Source: Fuscibacter oryzae (lineage in GTDB: Bacteria; Pseudomonadota; Alphaproteobacteria; Rhodobacterales; Rhodobacteraceae). Taken from it: a stretch of DNA of 64,000 nucleotides. The notes beneath the pieces are model-generated. The model had not been told where the DNA came from. It did no database searches and saw nothing but the letters and a program-made list of their open reading frames with translations. The translations under genes and the position numbers were made by a program. Position 1 is the first letter of the stretch. Each line of letters starts with the position of its first letter. The stretch is from NCBI RefSeq assembly GCF_016765795.1, contig NZ_JAESVP010000002.1, positions 434,001-498,000 on the forward strand. Reading direction: 5' to 3'. This document shows positions 35,828 through 45,174 of the stretch, piece after piece.

Positions 35828-35843
35828 GAATGAATGTTCATTC
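35828..35843. promoter_or_regulatory. TetR-type operator
   Basis: GAATGAATGTTCATTC has perfect 7-base arms around TG. Such GAATGAA/TTCATTC palindromes are typical of TetR repressors of RND pumps. It lies 30 bases before the TetR start, which suggests autoregulation of the whole operon. Confidence 0.75.
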
Positions 35844-35872
35844 TTGCCCTGACTTGACCTGATCGGACCACG

Positions 35873-36493
35873 ATGACCACCGCACGGCACGAATTCCACC
35901 CCGCCGACCAGCGCAGCTCTGCCATCCTGCAAAGTGTCCGGTCCGCTTTTGCCGAAAAAGGCTTTGACGGGGCATCGATGCAGGATCTGGCGCGCGCGGC
36001 GGGGATGAGTGCGGCTAACTTCTATCGCTACTTTCCCTCCAAGGCCGCCATCGTCGATGCCCTGATCAGCCACGATCTGATGGTGATTCAGCAAGATTTT
36101 GGCCAGATCATCACCGCTCCCCACCCGGTTCAGGCCCTGCGCTCCCTGCTCGGCCGCCGCATCCCCGAACACCAAAGCTGCGAGGATGGCGCCCTTTGGG
36201 CCGAAATCACCGCCGCGGCACAGCGCAAGCCCGACATCTGGGCCAGTGCCGGGCGGATGGAATCGCAGATCCGCGACTATATGCTGGGGGTTTTTGTCGC
36301 CGAAACCGGCTGGCCGCGCGAAAAAGTGGCCGAGGTGTTTTCCGCCCATGCCGCGTTCATTATTGTTCTCTTCAAATCCGCCTCGATGGCGGCCACCATG
36401 CCCGCCGAAATCCGTGGGGCGATGACCGATATGATCCTTGCCACGATTGACCGGACGCTGGGCGAAGTTTCCAGCGCCAGATTGAAAGCTTAA
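35873..36493 (+). CDS. TetR/AcrR-family transcriptional regulator
   Basis: This 206-residue protein has an N-terminal TetR helix-turn-helix (about residues 17-62: AILQSVRSAFAEKGFDG, ASMQDLARAAGMSAANFYRY) and a C-terminal ligand-binding helical domain. It stands three bases before the efflux adaptor gene and behind a matching palindrome, so it is the likely local repressor. The ligand cannot be deduced. Confidence 0.92.
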   Translation: MTTARHEFHPADQRSSAILQSVRSAFAEKGFDGASMQDLARAAGMSAANFYRYFPSKAAIVDALISHDLMVIQQDFGQIITAPHPVQALRSLLGRRIPEHQSCEDGALWAEITAAAQRKPDIWASAGRMESQIRDYMLGVFVAETGWPREKVAEVFSAHAAFIIVLFKSASMAATMPAEIRGAMTDMILATIDRTLGEVSSARLKA

Positions 36494-36496
36494 TCC

Positions 36497-37702
36497 ATGC
36501 GTTTTTCCCGTCTTTCGCTGATTGCCCTGCTGACCGCTTCGGTTAACCCTCTCGTCTGGCCCTTGACCGCCCGCGCAGAGGCCGCAACCGAAGCCACCGC
36601 CACTCCCGAAAAATCGGCAGAGGTTCTGCCCGCCATAACCGTATCTACCGTCTCCACCCGTGAACTGACGGATATTGTCCTTGCCTCCGGCCTGATCTCC
36701 GCAGTGGAAGAGGTGCAGGTCGCCCCCCTGATCGAAGGCCAGCAGATAGAGGCGGTTCTGGTCGATGTTGGCGACAAGGTGACCGCGGGGCAGGTTCTGG
36801 CCCGTCTGTCACCCTCTTCGCTGGAATTGCAGCAAAGCCAGCTTGAGGCGCAGGTTGCCTCTGCCAAGGCGCAAGTGGCCCAAGCCGAAGCCTCTCTGGT
36901 CGAGGCGCAATCCACCGCAGACGAGGCGAACCGCGTGAATGAACGCGCCAAGGCCCTGCGCGCCCAAGGCACCGCCAGCCAGGCCGCCGCCGATCAGGCC
37001 GCCGCCGCTGCCACTTCGGCCAATGCGGGCGTTCTGGTTGCCAGGCAGCAACTGGAAAGCGCCAAGGCCAACCAGACCCTTGCCGAAGCGCAGCGGTCGA
37101 ACATCGAACTGCAACTGGCGCGGGCCGAGGTGAAAGCCCCGGTCTCGGGCGAGATCACCGCCCGCAATGCCAAAATCGGCGCCATCGCCTCTGCCGCGGG
37201 TGATCCGATGTTCACCATCATCCGCGATGGCGCGCTAGAACTGCGCGCCGATGTCGCCGAACGTGATGTCATGCGCCTGCAACCCGGCCAGACCGCCACG
37301 CTTACGCTGTCCGGTTCGGCCGAAGGGCTTGTAGGCACCGTCCGTCTGGTGGAACCCGTGATCGACCCGCTGTCCCGTCTGGGCCGCGCCCGCATCGGCC
37401 TGCCCGTCGGCAGCGCTGTCCGCTCGGGCATGTTCGCCGAAGCAAGCATCGTGATCGCCCGGCGCAGCGTGGTCGCCGTACCAGTCACCGCCGTCGGTTC
37501 TGCCGAGGGTGAAACCACAGTCATGCGGGTGCGCGATGGTGCGGTTGATCGGGTCAAGATCACCACCGGCATTCGCGATGCGGGCTGGGTAGAGGTTTTG
37601 ACCGGCCTCGCATCCGGGGATACAATCGTTACCAAAGCGGGCGCCTTCGTGCGCCCCGGTGACCGCATCAACCCCATTCCGGCCGACGCCGGTACGAACT
37701 GA
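36497..37702 (+). CDS. RND efflux periplasmic adaptor subunit
   Basis: This 401-residue membrane-fusion protein has a signal peptide (ending LTARA) and a biotinyl-lipoyl-like half motif (IEAVLVDVGDKVTAGQVLAR). A long alpha-helical hairpin with coiled coil follows (about 110-200, rich in Ala/Gln/Glu). The other lipoyl half and beta-barrel come next (AEVKAPVSGEITARNAKIG). There is no lipobox cysteine. It links the RND pump to an outer-membrane channel, which is not encoded here. It is in one operon with TetR and the permease. Confidence 0.93.
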   Translation: MRFSRLSLIALLTASVNPLVWPLTARAEAATEATATPEKSAEVLPAITVSTVSTRELTDIVLASGLISAVEEVQVAPLIEGQQIEAVLVDVGDKVTAGQVLARLSPSSLELQQSQLEAQVASAKAQVAQAEASLVEAQSTADEANRVNERAKALRAQGTASQAAADQAAAAATSANAGVLVARQQLESAKANQTLAEAQRSNIELQLARAEVKAPVSGEITARNAKIGAIASAAGDPMFTIIRDGALELRADVAERDVMRLQPGQTATLTLSGSAEGLVGTVRLVEPVIDPLSRLGRARIGLPVGSAVRSGMFAEASIVIARRSVVAVPVTAVGSAEGETTVMRVRDGAVDRVKITTGIRDAGWVEVLTGLASGDTIVTKAGAFVRPGDRINPIPADAGTN

Positions 37703-37711
37703 GTCCAGCCC

Positions 37712-40700
37712 ATGAACTTTTCAGCCTGGTCCATCCGAAACCCCGTCGCGCCGCTTCTGGCCTTTGTCATGTTGATGTTCCTTGGCTGGAGCAGCTTCAA
37801 CAAACTGCCGATCACCCGGTTTCCCAATATCGACGTGCCTGTCGTCCTGATCTCGGTCTCGCAGCCCGGTGCCGCGCCTGCCGAAATGGAAACTCAGGTG
37901 ACACGAGAGGTCGAAGATGCCGTCTCGGGGATTGAGGGGGTGAAGAACATCACCTCCACCATCACCGATGGCGTGTCGAACACCGCCGTCGAGTTCCTGA
38001 TGTCCGTGCCCACCGACAAGGCGGTGCAGGACACCAAGGACGCCATCGACAAGATCATTTCCGACCTGCCCGCCGATGTTGAAAGCCCGAATGTCTCGCG
38101 GCTGGATGTCGAGGGTCAGGCCATCATGACCTTTGCCGTCAAAGCCCCGGCGATGACCTTTGAAGAGCTGTCATGGTTCGTCGATGACACGATCAAGCGC
38201 GGATTGCAGGGCAAGGCGGGCATCGGCAAGGTTGAACGCTATGGCGGGGCCGACCGCGAAATTCAGGTGCTGCTAGATCCGGTCAAGCTGGAAAGCCATG
38301 GCATCACGGCACAGGCCCTCAGCGCACAGCTTCGGATGACCAATGCCAACATCGGCTCTGGTCGGTCCGAACTCGGCTCTGGCGAACAGATCATCCGCAC
38401 CCTTGGCGACGCAAACGAGGCCGCGCGCCTGTCGAACACCACCATCTCATTGCCCTCGGGCCGGTTCGTCAAACTGACCGAACTGGGTCAGGTGGTGGAT
38501 GGGTATGAGGAGTTGCGCAGCTTTTCGCGCCTGAACTTCCAGCAGGTCGTTACCTTCGCCGTCTTCCGCGCCAAGGGGGCCTCTGAAGTTCTGGTCTCGG
38601 AAACGGTAGACAAGGTTCTGGGCGATATCCGCGTCAAAAACCCCGGCGTGACCATCGAAAGCGTCGATGAAACCGTGTCCTACACGGTCGGAAACTATGA
38701 TGCCGCCCTGGATACGCTGATCGAAGGCGCGCTTCTGGCGGTGCTGGTGGTGTTCGCCTTCCTGCGCAACTGGCGTGCCACGCTGATTTCTGCTGTGGCG
38801 CTGCCGCTGTCGGCAATTCCGACCTTTTGGGCCATGGACATGCTGGGGTTCTCGCTGAACCTTGTGTCCTTCCTTGCGCTGACGCTGGCGACCGGCATTC
38901 TTGTCGATGATGCCATCGTGGAAATCGAGAACATCGCCCGCCACATCCGCATGGGCAAAACCCCCTACCGCGCTGCAATCGAGGCCGCGGATGAAATTGG
39001 TCTGGCCGTCATCGCAACCACCTTCACCATCATCGCAGTCTTTGTTCCGGTCAGCTTCATGCCAGGCGTGCCGGGGCAATATTTCCGACAGTTCGGCCTG
39101 ACCGTGGCGATTGCCGTGGCCTTCTCGCTGCTGGTGGCGCGGCTGATCACGCCGATGATGGCCGCCTACTTCATGCGCACCAAGGATGCCGCCGGGCATG
39201 GCGACCACAAGGACGGTGCCTTCATGCGCGGCTATATGGCCTTCGTGCGGGCCACGACCGGCACTTGGCATCTGCCTTGGGGCGTGAACTTCGGGCGCTA
39301 TTACGTCACGCTGGCGGCGGCTATCGGGGTTCTGATCATCTCAGTCTATTTCATGCTTCAGGTACCCGGCAGCTTCATTCCGCCCGAAGACGTCAGTCGT
39401 ATCTCGATCTCGGTCGAACTGCCGCCCGGCTCTCGGCTGGAAGAAACCGACGCCACAACCCAACGCATGGCCGACCTGATCAAAGAGGTGCCCTTTGTCG
39501 ATAACGTCTTTGTCCTTGGCGGCACCTCGCCCACTGGCGACCTTGATACCCGCCGCGCCGCGATTACCGTGTCGCTGGTCAAACTCGATCACCGACTGAC
39601 GCTGAAACTGTCGCAACTTGGCCGCCGGATTCCGATCCTTGGTTATCTGGTGCCCAAGGTCACAAATCACGGCCGCGACATTCCGCAGAATGAAATCGAG
39701 GCGATGATCTTCGACAAGCTCGCGGTCATCCCCGACATTCGGGCGTTCAAGCTGAACGACCGGGGAGAGCGTGACATTTCCTATTCGATCCTCGCCTCGA
39801 ACGAGCAGGATCTGAATCAGGCCGTCGCCCTGCTGGAAGAGGGGCTGCGCAAGGAACCCACCCTTGCCAACGTCGCGTCCGAAGGTGCCCTGCCACGCCC
39901 TGAAATCCACATCACGCCCCGGATGGACGAGGCCGCACGCCTTGGCATCACCACGGCCCAAATCGCCTCAGTCGTACGCGTTGCCACCATCGGCGATCTG
40001 GATGCACAGCTTGCCAAGGTGTCCATCGACAACCGGCTGATCCCGGTTCGCGTCCGGCTGGATGATACCAGCCGCGAGAACCTTGACCGTATCGCCAACC
40101 TCAAGTTGACCACCGCAGCCGGCGCACAAGTGCCCCTGTCCACCGTGGCCGATGTGTCGCTGGGCGAAGGCCCCTCGACCGTGAAACGCCTGAACAAGGA
40201 ACGTATGGCCAAGATCGGGGCAAACCTGCCGGTCGGCGTGGCGCTGGGCACCGCGACCGAACGGTTCAGCGCGGTGGCCGCCGGTGTGAAACTGCCGCCC
40301 ACGGCGCGGTTGCAGGAATCGGGCGACGCCGAAATTCAGGCCGAGATGCAGCAAAGCTTTGGCAATGCCATGCTGATGGGCCTGCTGTTGGTTCTGACGG
40401 TGCTGATCCTGCTGTTCCGCTCGGTCTTGCAGCCCTTTACCATCCTCTTCTCCTTGCCGCTTGCCATCGGCGGGGTGGCGGGCGCACTGATCCTGACCAA
40501 TTCGGCGCTGTCGATGCCGGTTCTGATCGGGATTCTGATGCTGATGGGCATTGTCACCAAGAACGCCATCCTGCTGGTCGATTTCGCCATCGAGATGCGC
40601 GCCCGTGGCATGGACCGCATCGCCTCGGTGATCGAGGCCGGTCACAAACGGGCGCAACCCATCGTGATGACCTCTATCGCCATGTCGGCGGGCATGTTGC

Positions 40701-41023
40701 CCTCGGCGCTGGGCGTGGGCGAAGGCGGCGCGTTCCGCGCGCCCATGGCCACCGCCGTGATCGGGGGGATCATCGTCTCGACCGTGCTGTCCTTGGTCAT
40801 CGTGCCGTCGTTCTACCTGATCATGGACGATCTTTCCTGGCTTTTGGGCAAGATATTCAGCCGCATGATCGGCGAGAAAGAGCCGGAGCCTGAAGCCCCG
40901 GCCCCAGAGGTTCTGGCCGAACGCATCGCCCTTCTGGCCGCCGATCAGGCCGATTTGCGTGACAGGTTAACCCGAACCGAGGGCCCTCTTGGTGGGCCCG
41001 GCAACCTGCGTGCGGCTGAATAA
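37712..41023 (+). CDS. RND-family efflux permease (AcrB/MexB/HAE1-like)
   Basis: This 1103-residue inner-membrane pump has an N-terminal membrane helix, two large periplasmic loops and about 12 transmembrane segments. The proton-relay pair DD is in LATGILVDDAIVEIENIA, and GIVTKNAILLVDFAIEMRAR forms the second family motif. A charged C-terminal tail of about 60 residues extends past the usual end (EPEPEAPAPE). It should expel hydrophobic compounds with the adaptor upstream. A strong terminator follows. Confidence 0.95.
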   Translation: MNFSAWSIRNPVAPLLAFVMLMFLGWSSFNKLPITRFPNIDVPVVLISVSQPGAAPAEMETQVTREVEDAVSGIEGVKNITSTITDGVSNTAVEFLMSVPTDKAVQDTKDAIDKIISDLPADVESPNVSRLDVEGQAIMTFAVKAPAMTFEELSWFVDDTIKRGLQGKAGIGKVERYGGADREIQVLLDPVKLESHGITAQALSAQLRMTNANIGSGRSELGSGEQIIRTLGDANEAARLSNTTISLPSGRFVKLTELGQVVDGYEELRSFSRLNFQQVVTFAVFRAKGASEVLVSETVDKVLGDIRVKNPGVTIESVDETVSYTVGNYDAALDTLIEGALLAVLVVFAFLRNWRATLISAVALPLSAIPTFWAMDMLGFSLNLVSFLALTLATGILVDDAIVEIENIARHIRMGKTPYRAAIEAADEIGLAVIATTFTIIAVFVPVSFMPGVPGQYFRQFGLTVAIAVAFSLLVARLITPMMAAYFMRTKDAAGHGDHKDGAFMRGYMAFVRATTGTWHLPWGVNFGRYYVTLAAAIGVLIISVYFMLQVPGSFIPPEDVSRISISVELPPGSRLEETDATTQRMADLIKEVPFVDNVFVLGGTSPTGDLDTRRAAITVSLVKLDHRLTLKLSQLGRRIPILGYLVPKVTNHGRDIPQNEIEAMIFDKLAVIPDIRAFKLNDRGERDISYSILASNEQDLNQAVALLEEGLRKEPTLANVASEGALPRPEIHITPRMDEAARLGITTAQIASVVRVATIGDLDAQLAKVSIDNRLIPVRVRLDDTSRENLDRIANLKLTTAAGAQVPLSTVADVSLGEGPSTVKRLNKERMAKIGANLPVGVALGTATERFSAVAAGVKLPPTARLQESGDAEIQAEMQQSFGNAMLMGLLLVLTVLILLFRSVLQPFTILFSLPLAIGGVAGALILTNSALSMPVLIGILMLMGIVTKNAILLVDFAIEMRARGMDRIASVIEAGHKRAQPIVMTSIAMSAGMLPSALGVGEGGAFRAPMATAVIGGIIVSTVLSLVIVPSFYLIMDDLSWLLGKIFSRMIGEKEPEPEAPAPEVLAERIALLAADQADLRDRLTRTEGPLGGPGNLRAAE

Positions 41024-41047
41024 CCTTGCCGCGCAGGCATGACTCCA

Positions 41048-41079
41048 CCGCCCCGGAGCGTTTCCGGGGCGGATTTTTT
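41048..41079 (+). terminator. Terminator of the RND efflux operon
   Basis: Perfect 10-base arms (CCGCCCCGGA and TCCGGGGCGG, five-base loop) are followed by ATTTTTT. It lies 25 bases past the permease stop and only 15 bases before the next gene. Confidence 0.92.
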
Positions 41080-41093
41080 GACCGGAACGCCCC

Positions 41094-41990
41094 ATGATCT
41101 CGCTGACCGCCGCCCAAGCCCATGCCAACACCGGGCGCGGCATTCTGCTGATGCTGCTGGGCGTCGGCCTGTTCACGCTGATGGACGCCACCGCCAAAGG
41201 GCTGGTGGCAACCTATCCGCCCAGTCAGGTGATCTGCGCCCGCTTTGCCGGGCAGGCGCTGGCGGTTGCGCTGTATCTTGGCGGCAGCGGCACGGCGGCG
41301 GCCCTGCGCACCGCCCACCCCTGGCTGCACATGGTGCGGTCTGCCTGCCAGATGGGGGCGACCGGGTTCTTTTTCTTTTCGCTGGCCCATATCGGTCTGG
41401 CCGAGGCGACGGCCCTGACCGACATCAACCCCGTGCTGATCACCCTTGGGGCGGCGCTGTTTCTGGGCGAAAAGCTGGGTTTGCGCCGCATTATGGGGGT
41501 GATTGCCGCCATGATCGGCGCGCTGATCGTGGTGCGCCCCGGTGCGGGCGTGTTCAGCCCCGCCGCCCTGCTGCCGCTGGCCTGCGCCGTCTGCTACGCT
41601 GCCAATGCCCTGCTGACGCGTCACATCGGCCAGAAAGAGGGGCCGTGGACCTCGCTCATCCACGCGGCCCTGTTCGGCACGCTGATGATGGGGCTGACGC
41701 TGCCCTTTGTCTGGCAACCCATCGCCCTGCCCGACCTGCCGTTTTTCGTCATTCTGGGCTTTATCGGTGCCGCGGCGCAATTCTGCGTCATCCGCGCCTT
41801 TTCGCTGGCCGAGGCGTCGGTAGTGGCCCCCTTCGGATATGTCGGACTGATCTTTGCCACCTTTTGGGGTTTTGCCTTTTACGGCGAACTGCCCGATCGC
41901 TGGACGGTCGTCGGCGCGCTTGTGATCGTGTCGGCGGGCCTTTATGTCTGGCACCGAGAAATGCAGGTCGCCCGACGCGCCCTGAAATGA
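41094..41990 (+). CDS. DMT-superfamily (EamA) transporter
   Basis: This 298-residue membrane protein has ten predicted transmembrane helices in two EamA repeats (for example GRGILLMLLGVGLFTLMDAT and the PFGYVGLIFATFWGFAFYGE region). Such proteins usually export small metabolites or amino acids; the substrate is not predictable. It starts just after the efflux terminator. Its stop overlaps the ATG of the acyltransferase gene (ATGA), so the two are co-translated. Confidence 0.9.
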   Translation: MISLTAAQAHANTGRGILLMLLGVGLFTLMDATAKGLVATYPPSQVICARFAGQALAVALYLGGSGTAAALRTAHPWLHMVRSACQMGATGFFFFSLAHIGLAEATALTDINPVLITLGAALFLGEKLGLRRIMGVIAAMIGALIVVRPGAGVFSPAALLPLACAVCYAANALLTRHIGQKEGPWTSLIHAALFGTLMMGLTLPFVWQPIALPDLPFFVILGFIGAAAQFCVIRAFSLAEASVVAPFGYVGLIFATFWGFAFYGELPDRWTVVGALVIVSAGLYVWHREMQVARRALK

Positions 41991-42871
41991 ACCCGAGGCC
42001 GATGAGCGACAAGCCCCCTTTTCGTCTGGCAGACTGGGCGCAGAACCTTGTTCTGCGCGGCCTGATCAACGGGCTTTTGCTGCTGCCTTACCGGATGCGG
42101 GTGCCCCTGTGCGGCTGGGTCATGTCGCGGGTCATCGCGCCGGTGGCGGGTTATCGCAAACGGGTGCGCAACAACCTTGCGATGATCATGCCTGACCTGC
42201 CCAAGTCCGAGGTCGAGCGGATCGCGCGCGAGGTGCCCGACAACGTCGGCCGCACCCTGATCGAGATTTATTCCGGCCCCGAATTCGTCGCCCGCGCCGC
42301 CAGCCTGCCGCTGAAAGGCCCCGGCGTTGCGGCGCTGGATCAGGCGCATCACGAAGGCCGCCCGGTGCTGCTGATCACTGGTCATTTTGGCAATTACGAT
42401 GCCAGCCGCGCCGCCCTGATCGCGCGAGGCTACCGGGTCGGCGCGCTTTATAACCCCATGAAAAATGGGTATTTCAACGATCATTACGTCCGCGCCATTT
42501 CACAGATCGGCACCCCCCTGTTTCAGCGTGGGCGCCGGGGCATGGCCGATATGGTGCGCCATCTGCGGTCGGGCGGGATGCTGGGCCTTTTGATCGATCA
42601 GCATATGAGCCACGGGGCAGAGCTGACCTTTTTCGGTCACCGCGCGCTGACGGCCCTGTCTGCCGCCGAGCTGGCGCTGAAGTATAACGCGCTGGTGGTG
42701 CCGACCTATGGCATCCGTCAACCCGACGGCCTGTCATTCGAGGTGGTGGTCGAAGCGCCCATTCCCCATGGCCCGCCCGAACAGATGACCCAGGCCCTGA
42801 ACGACAGTCTGGAACATCTGGTCCGACAGAACCTTGGCCAGTGGCTGTGGATTCACCGGCGCTGGAAATAG
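41987..42871 (+). CDS. Lipid A biosynthesis-type lysophospholipid acyltransferase (LpxL/HtrB family)
   Basis: This protein of about 294 residues has an N-terminal hydrophobic anchor (LINGLLLLPYRM) and the HX4D catalytic motif GHFGNYD. GMLGLLIDQHMSHGAEL, characteristic of secondary lipid A acyltransferases, is also present. It should move an acyl chain to lipid A or a related lipid at the inner membrane. ATG 41987 overlaps the transporter stop; ATG 42002 is an alternative. Open frame further upstream lies in the wrong frame of the transporter gene and is not coding. Confidence 0.88.
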   Translation: MNPRPMSDKPPFRLADWAQNLVLRGLINGLLLLPYRMRVPLCGWVMSRVIAPVAGYRKRVRNNLAMIMPDLPKSEVERIAREVPDNVGRTLIEIYSGPEFVARAASLPLKGPGVAALDQAHHEGRPVLLITGHFGNYDASRAALIARGYRVGALYNPMKNGYFNDHYVRAISQIGTPLFQRGRRGMADMVRHLRSGGMLGLLIDQHMSHGAELTFFGHRALTALSAAELALKYNALVVPTYGIRQPDGLSFEVVVEAPIPHGPPEQMTQALNDSLEHLVRQNLGQWLWIHRRWK

Positions 42872-42969
42872 GCCGCCCATCGGCCTGCTGTTGCGCATGC
42901 CCTTTCTGGCCCTTCACACACACCCTTCACTACCCTAGGCTTCCCGCAACCTGAAGGGGAGGTTCAGTT

Positions 42970-44259
42970 ATGACCGACAGACCGCTTGGCTTTGACACGC
43001 TTGCCATTCATGCGGGCACCGCGCCCGACCCGGCCACCGGCGCGCGGCAGGTGCCGATTTACCAGACCACGGCCTACGTCTTCAAAGACGCCGAACACGC
43101 CGCGCGTTTGTTCAACCTGCAAGAGGTTGGCTATATCTATTCCCGGCTGACCAACCCCACCGTCTCTGCTCTTGCCAATCGTGTGGCAGCACTTGAGGGC
43201 GGCGCGGGTGCCATCGCCTGCTCGTCCGGTCACGCGGCGCAGATCATGGCGCTGTTTCCGCTGATGGGGCCGGGCAAGAATGTCGTCGCCTCGACCCGGC
43301 TTTACGGCGGCACGATCACCCAGTTTTCGCAAACCATCAAACGCTTTGGCTGGTCGGCAAAATTCGTCGATACTGACGATCTGAACGCGGTAGAGGCGGC
43401 GATTGACGACAACACCCGCGCGCTCTTTTGCGAAACCATCGCCAACCCCGGCGGCTATATCACCGATATTCCGGCACTGGCCCGCATCGCCACCCTCAAG
43501 GGCATTCCGCTGATCGTTGACAACACCACCGCCACCCCGTGGCTCTGCAAACCGATTGAGATGGGGGCCACGTTGGTGGTCCATTCCGCCACCAAATACC
43601 TGACCGGCAATGGCACGGTGACGGGCGGCATCGTGGTGGATTCGGGGCAGTTCGACTGGTCGGCATCCGACAAATTCCCCAGCCTGTCGCAGCCCGAACC
43701 CGCCTATCACGGCCTGACCTTCCACCCCACGCTTGGCGGCATGGCGTTCACCTTCCACTCCATCGCCGTGGGCCTGCGCGATCTGGGCATGACGATGAAC
43801 CCCCAAGGCGCGCATTACACGCTGATGGGCATTGAAACGCTGGCCCTGCGCATGGCCCGTCATGTTGAAAACGCCCAGATCGTGGCCGAATGGCTGGAAC
43901 AGGATTCGCGGATTGAGGCGGTCACCTATGCGGGCCTCAAATCCTCTCCCTGGCACAAGCGCGCCGAATCCATCGTGCCGAAAGGGGCCGGGGCGCTGTT
44001 CACCTTTGCCGTAAAGGGCGGGTATCAGGCCTGTGTGAAGCTGGTCGATAGCCTACAGCTTTTCAGCCATGTCGCGAACCTTGGCGATACCCGCAGCCTG
44101 ATCATCCACCCCGCCTCGACCACCCACCGCCAGTTGGAAGAGGATGCGCAAATCCGCGCCGGGGCAGCACCCAATGTGGTGCGTGTGTCGATTGGTATCG
44201 AGGATGTGCGCGACATCATCGCCGATCTGGATCAGGCGCTGACCAAGGCCACCGCCTGA
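42970..44259 (+). CDS. metY: O-acetylhomoserine sulfhydrylase
   Basis: This 429-residue PLP enzyme of the Cys/Met metabolism family forms homocysteine from O-acetylhomoserine and sulfide. The Schiff-base lysine is K209 in HSATKYLTGNG; SGHAAQIMA and SLFS-like SLQLFSHVANLGDTRS segments fit the MetY/MET17 group. A GGGGAGG site precedes ATG 42970. It is followed by a hairpin and a convergent gene. Length (429) is typical of MetY rather than MetZ (about 395). Confidence 0.93.
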   Translation: MTDRPLGFDTLAIHAGTAPDPATGARQVPIYQTTAYVFKDAEHAARLFNLQEVGYIYSRLTNPTVSALANRVAALEGGAGAIACSSGHAAQIMALFPLMGPGKNVVASTRLYGGTITQFSQTIKRFGWSAKFVDTDDLNAVEAAIDDNTRALFCETIANPGGYITDIPALARIATLKGIPLIVDNTTATPWLCKPIEMGATLVVHSATKYLTGNGTVTGGIVVDSGQFDWSASDKFPSLSQPEPAYHGLTFHPTLGGMAFTFHSIAVGLRDLGMTMNPQGAHYTLMGIETLALRMARHVENAQIVAEWLEQDSRIEAVTYAGLKSSPWHKRAESIVPKGAGALFTFAVKGGYQACVKLVDSLQLFSHVANLGDTRSLIIHPASTTHRQLEEDAQIRAGAAPNVVRVSIGIEDVRDIIADLDQALTKATA

Positions 44260-44269
44260 CCAAAGGAAA

Positions 44270-44294
44270 GGGGCGGCCCGCGCAGGGCCGCTCC
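44270..44294. terminator. Hairpin between metY and the SIMPL gene
   Basis: The 10-base arms GGGGCGGCCC and GGGCCGCTCC, with one G-T pair, flank GCGCA. On the minus strand it is followed by TTTCCTTTG, so it better fits as terminator of the SIMPL gene. Confidence 0.6.
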
Positions 44295-44300
44295 GACCGC

Positions 44301-44996
44301 TTACTGCGCAATCTCATAGGTGATGCTGACCGACGCCATCATGCCCACCTGCCCCGCCTGCACCGGCACGGCAGCGGCAGCCTTGGCATCGTACATAACC
44401 GGCATCCCGCCGCCATAACCCTGCGACTCGCTGATCGAAAGCACGCGGCCCAGTTTCACCCCGGCCGCCGCCGCCAGCAATTCGGCCCGCGCATGGGCAT
44501 CCAGCGTGGCGGCCTTGCGCGCCTCATCCTGCGCCGGGCGCGGCTGCGACAGATCAAAGCTCAACCCGTTCAAGGTGTTGGCCCCGTCGCCCACCGCCGC
44601 ATCCAGCACACCGCCCAACCCGGCCAAATCACGCACCCGGACCGACAGGATATTGGCGGCGGAATAGCCGGTGATGGTCTGCGCGCCACTGGAACTCAAC
44701 CCCTCGCTCGACCAGACCGGGTTCAGGCTCAGGTTCTGGGTCTGCAAATCCTTGTCATCGATGCCCGCGCCCTTCAGCCGCTCGATCACCTTGGTCAGCG
44801 CCTCTGTGTTGGCCTTCATCGCCTCGGCCCCGGTGGCACCTTGGGTCGTGACACCCAGCGAGATGGTTGCCATGTCGGGCGTCGCCTGCACCGTTGCCTC
44901 TCCGGTTACGGTAATGGTCGGCGTGGGCGCATCGGCCAGGGCGGCAAAGGGCGAAACAAGGGCCGTGGAAAGAACGATCATCTTAAGAATGCGCAT
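44301..44996 (-). CDS. Periplasmic SIMPL-domain (DUF541) protein
   Basis: This 231-residue protein has a signal peptide (MIVLSTALVSPFAALA) and the SIMPL domain: PTITVTGEATVQATPDMATI, GAEAMKANTEALTKVIERLK, the SLNPVWS turn and a C-terminal MASVSITYEI strand. Family members are envelope proteins, often linked with oxidative stress, with unclear biochemistry. ATG 44996 follows AAGGAGG at five bases. It is divergent from the large gene at 45175. Confidence 0.9.
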   Translation of the reverse strand: MRILKMIVLSTALVSPFAALADAPTPTITVTGEATVQATPDMATISLGVTTQGATGAEAMKANTEALTKVIERLKGAGIDDKDLQTQNLSLNPVWSSEGLSSSGAQTITGYSAANILSVRVRDLAGLGGVLDAAVGDGANTLNGLSFDLSQPRPAQDEARKAATLDAHARAELLAAAAGVKLGRVLSISESQGYGGGMPVMYDAKAAAAVPVQAGQVGMMASVSITYEIAQ

Positions 44997-45174
44997 GAAA
45001 ACCTCCTTATAGGTCTGGCGCGATCAAGCTGTGATCTTAAGACGCAAGCCGCAAGGCGATCCTTGGTGTGAAGACGGGCCTTTTTCTTCCCTTCGGCGGA
45101 AAGCTGCTGTAAGGGGTATTCACCCGACCGGGGCGCGTTCCCGCGCCTCTGGCCAACGTGCTAGACCCCTTGGA

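Noticed and set aside
41039-41986. N-terminal 316 codons of a long frame leading into the acyltransferase
   Set aside because: It overlaps the EamA transporter in another frame and has Arg/Ala-rich nonsense composition.
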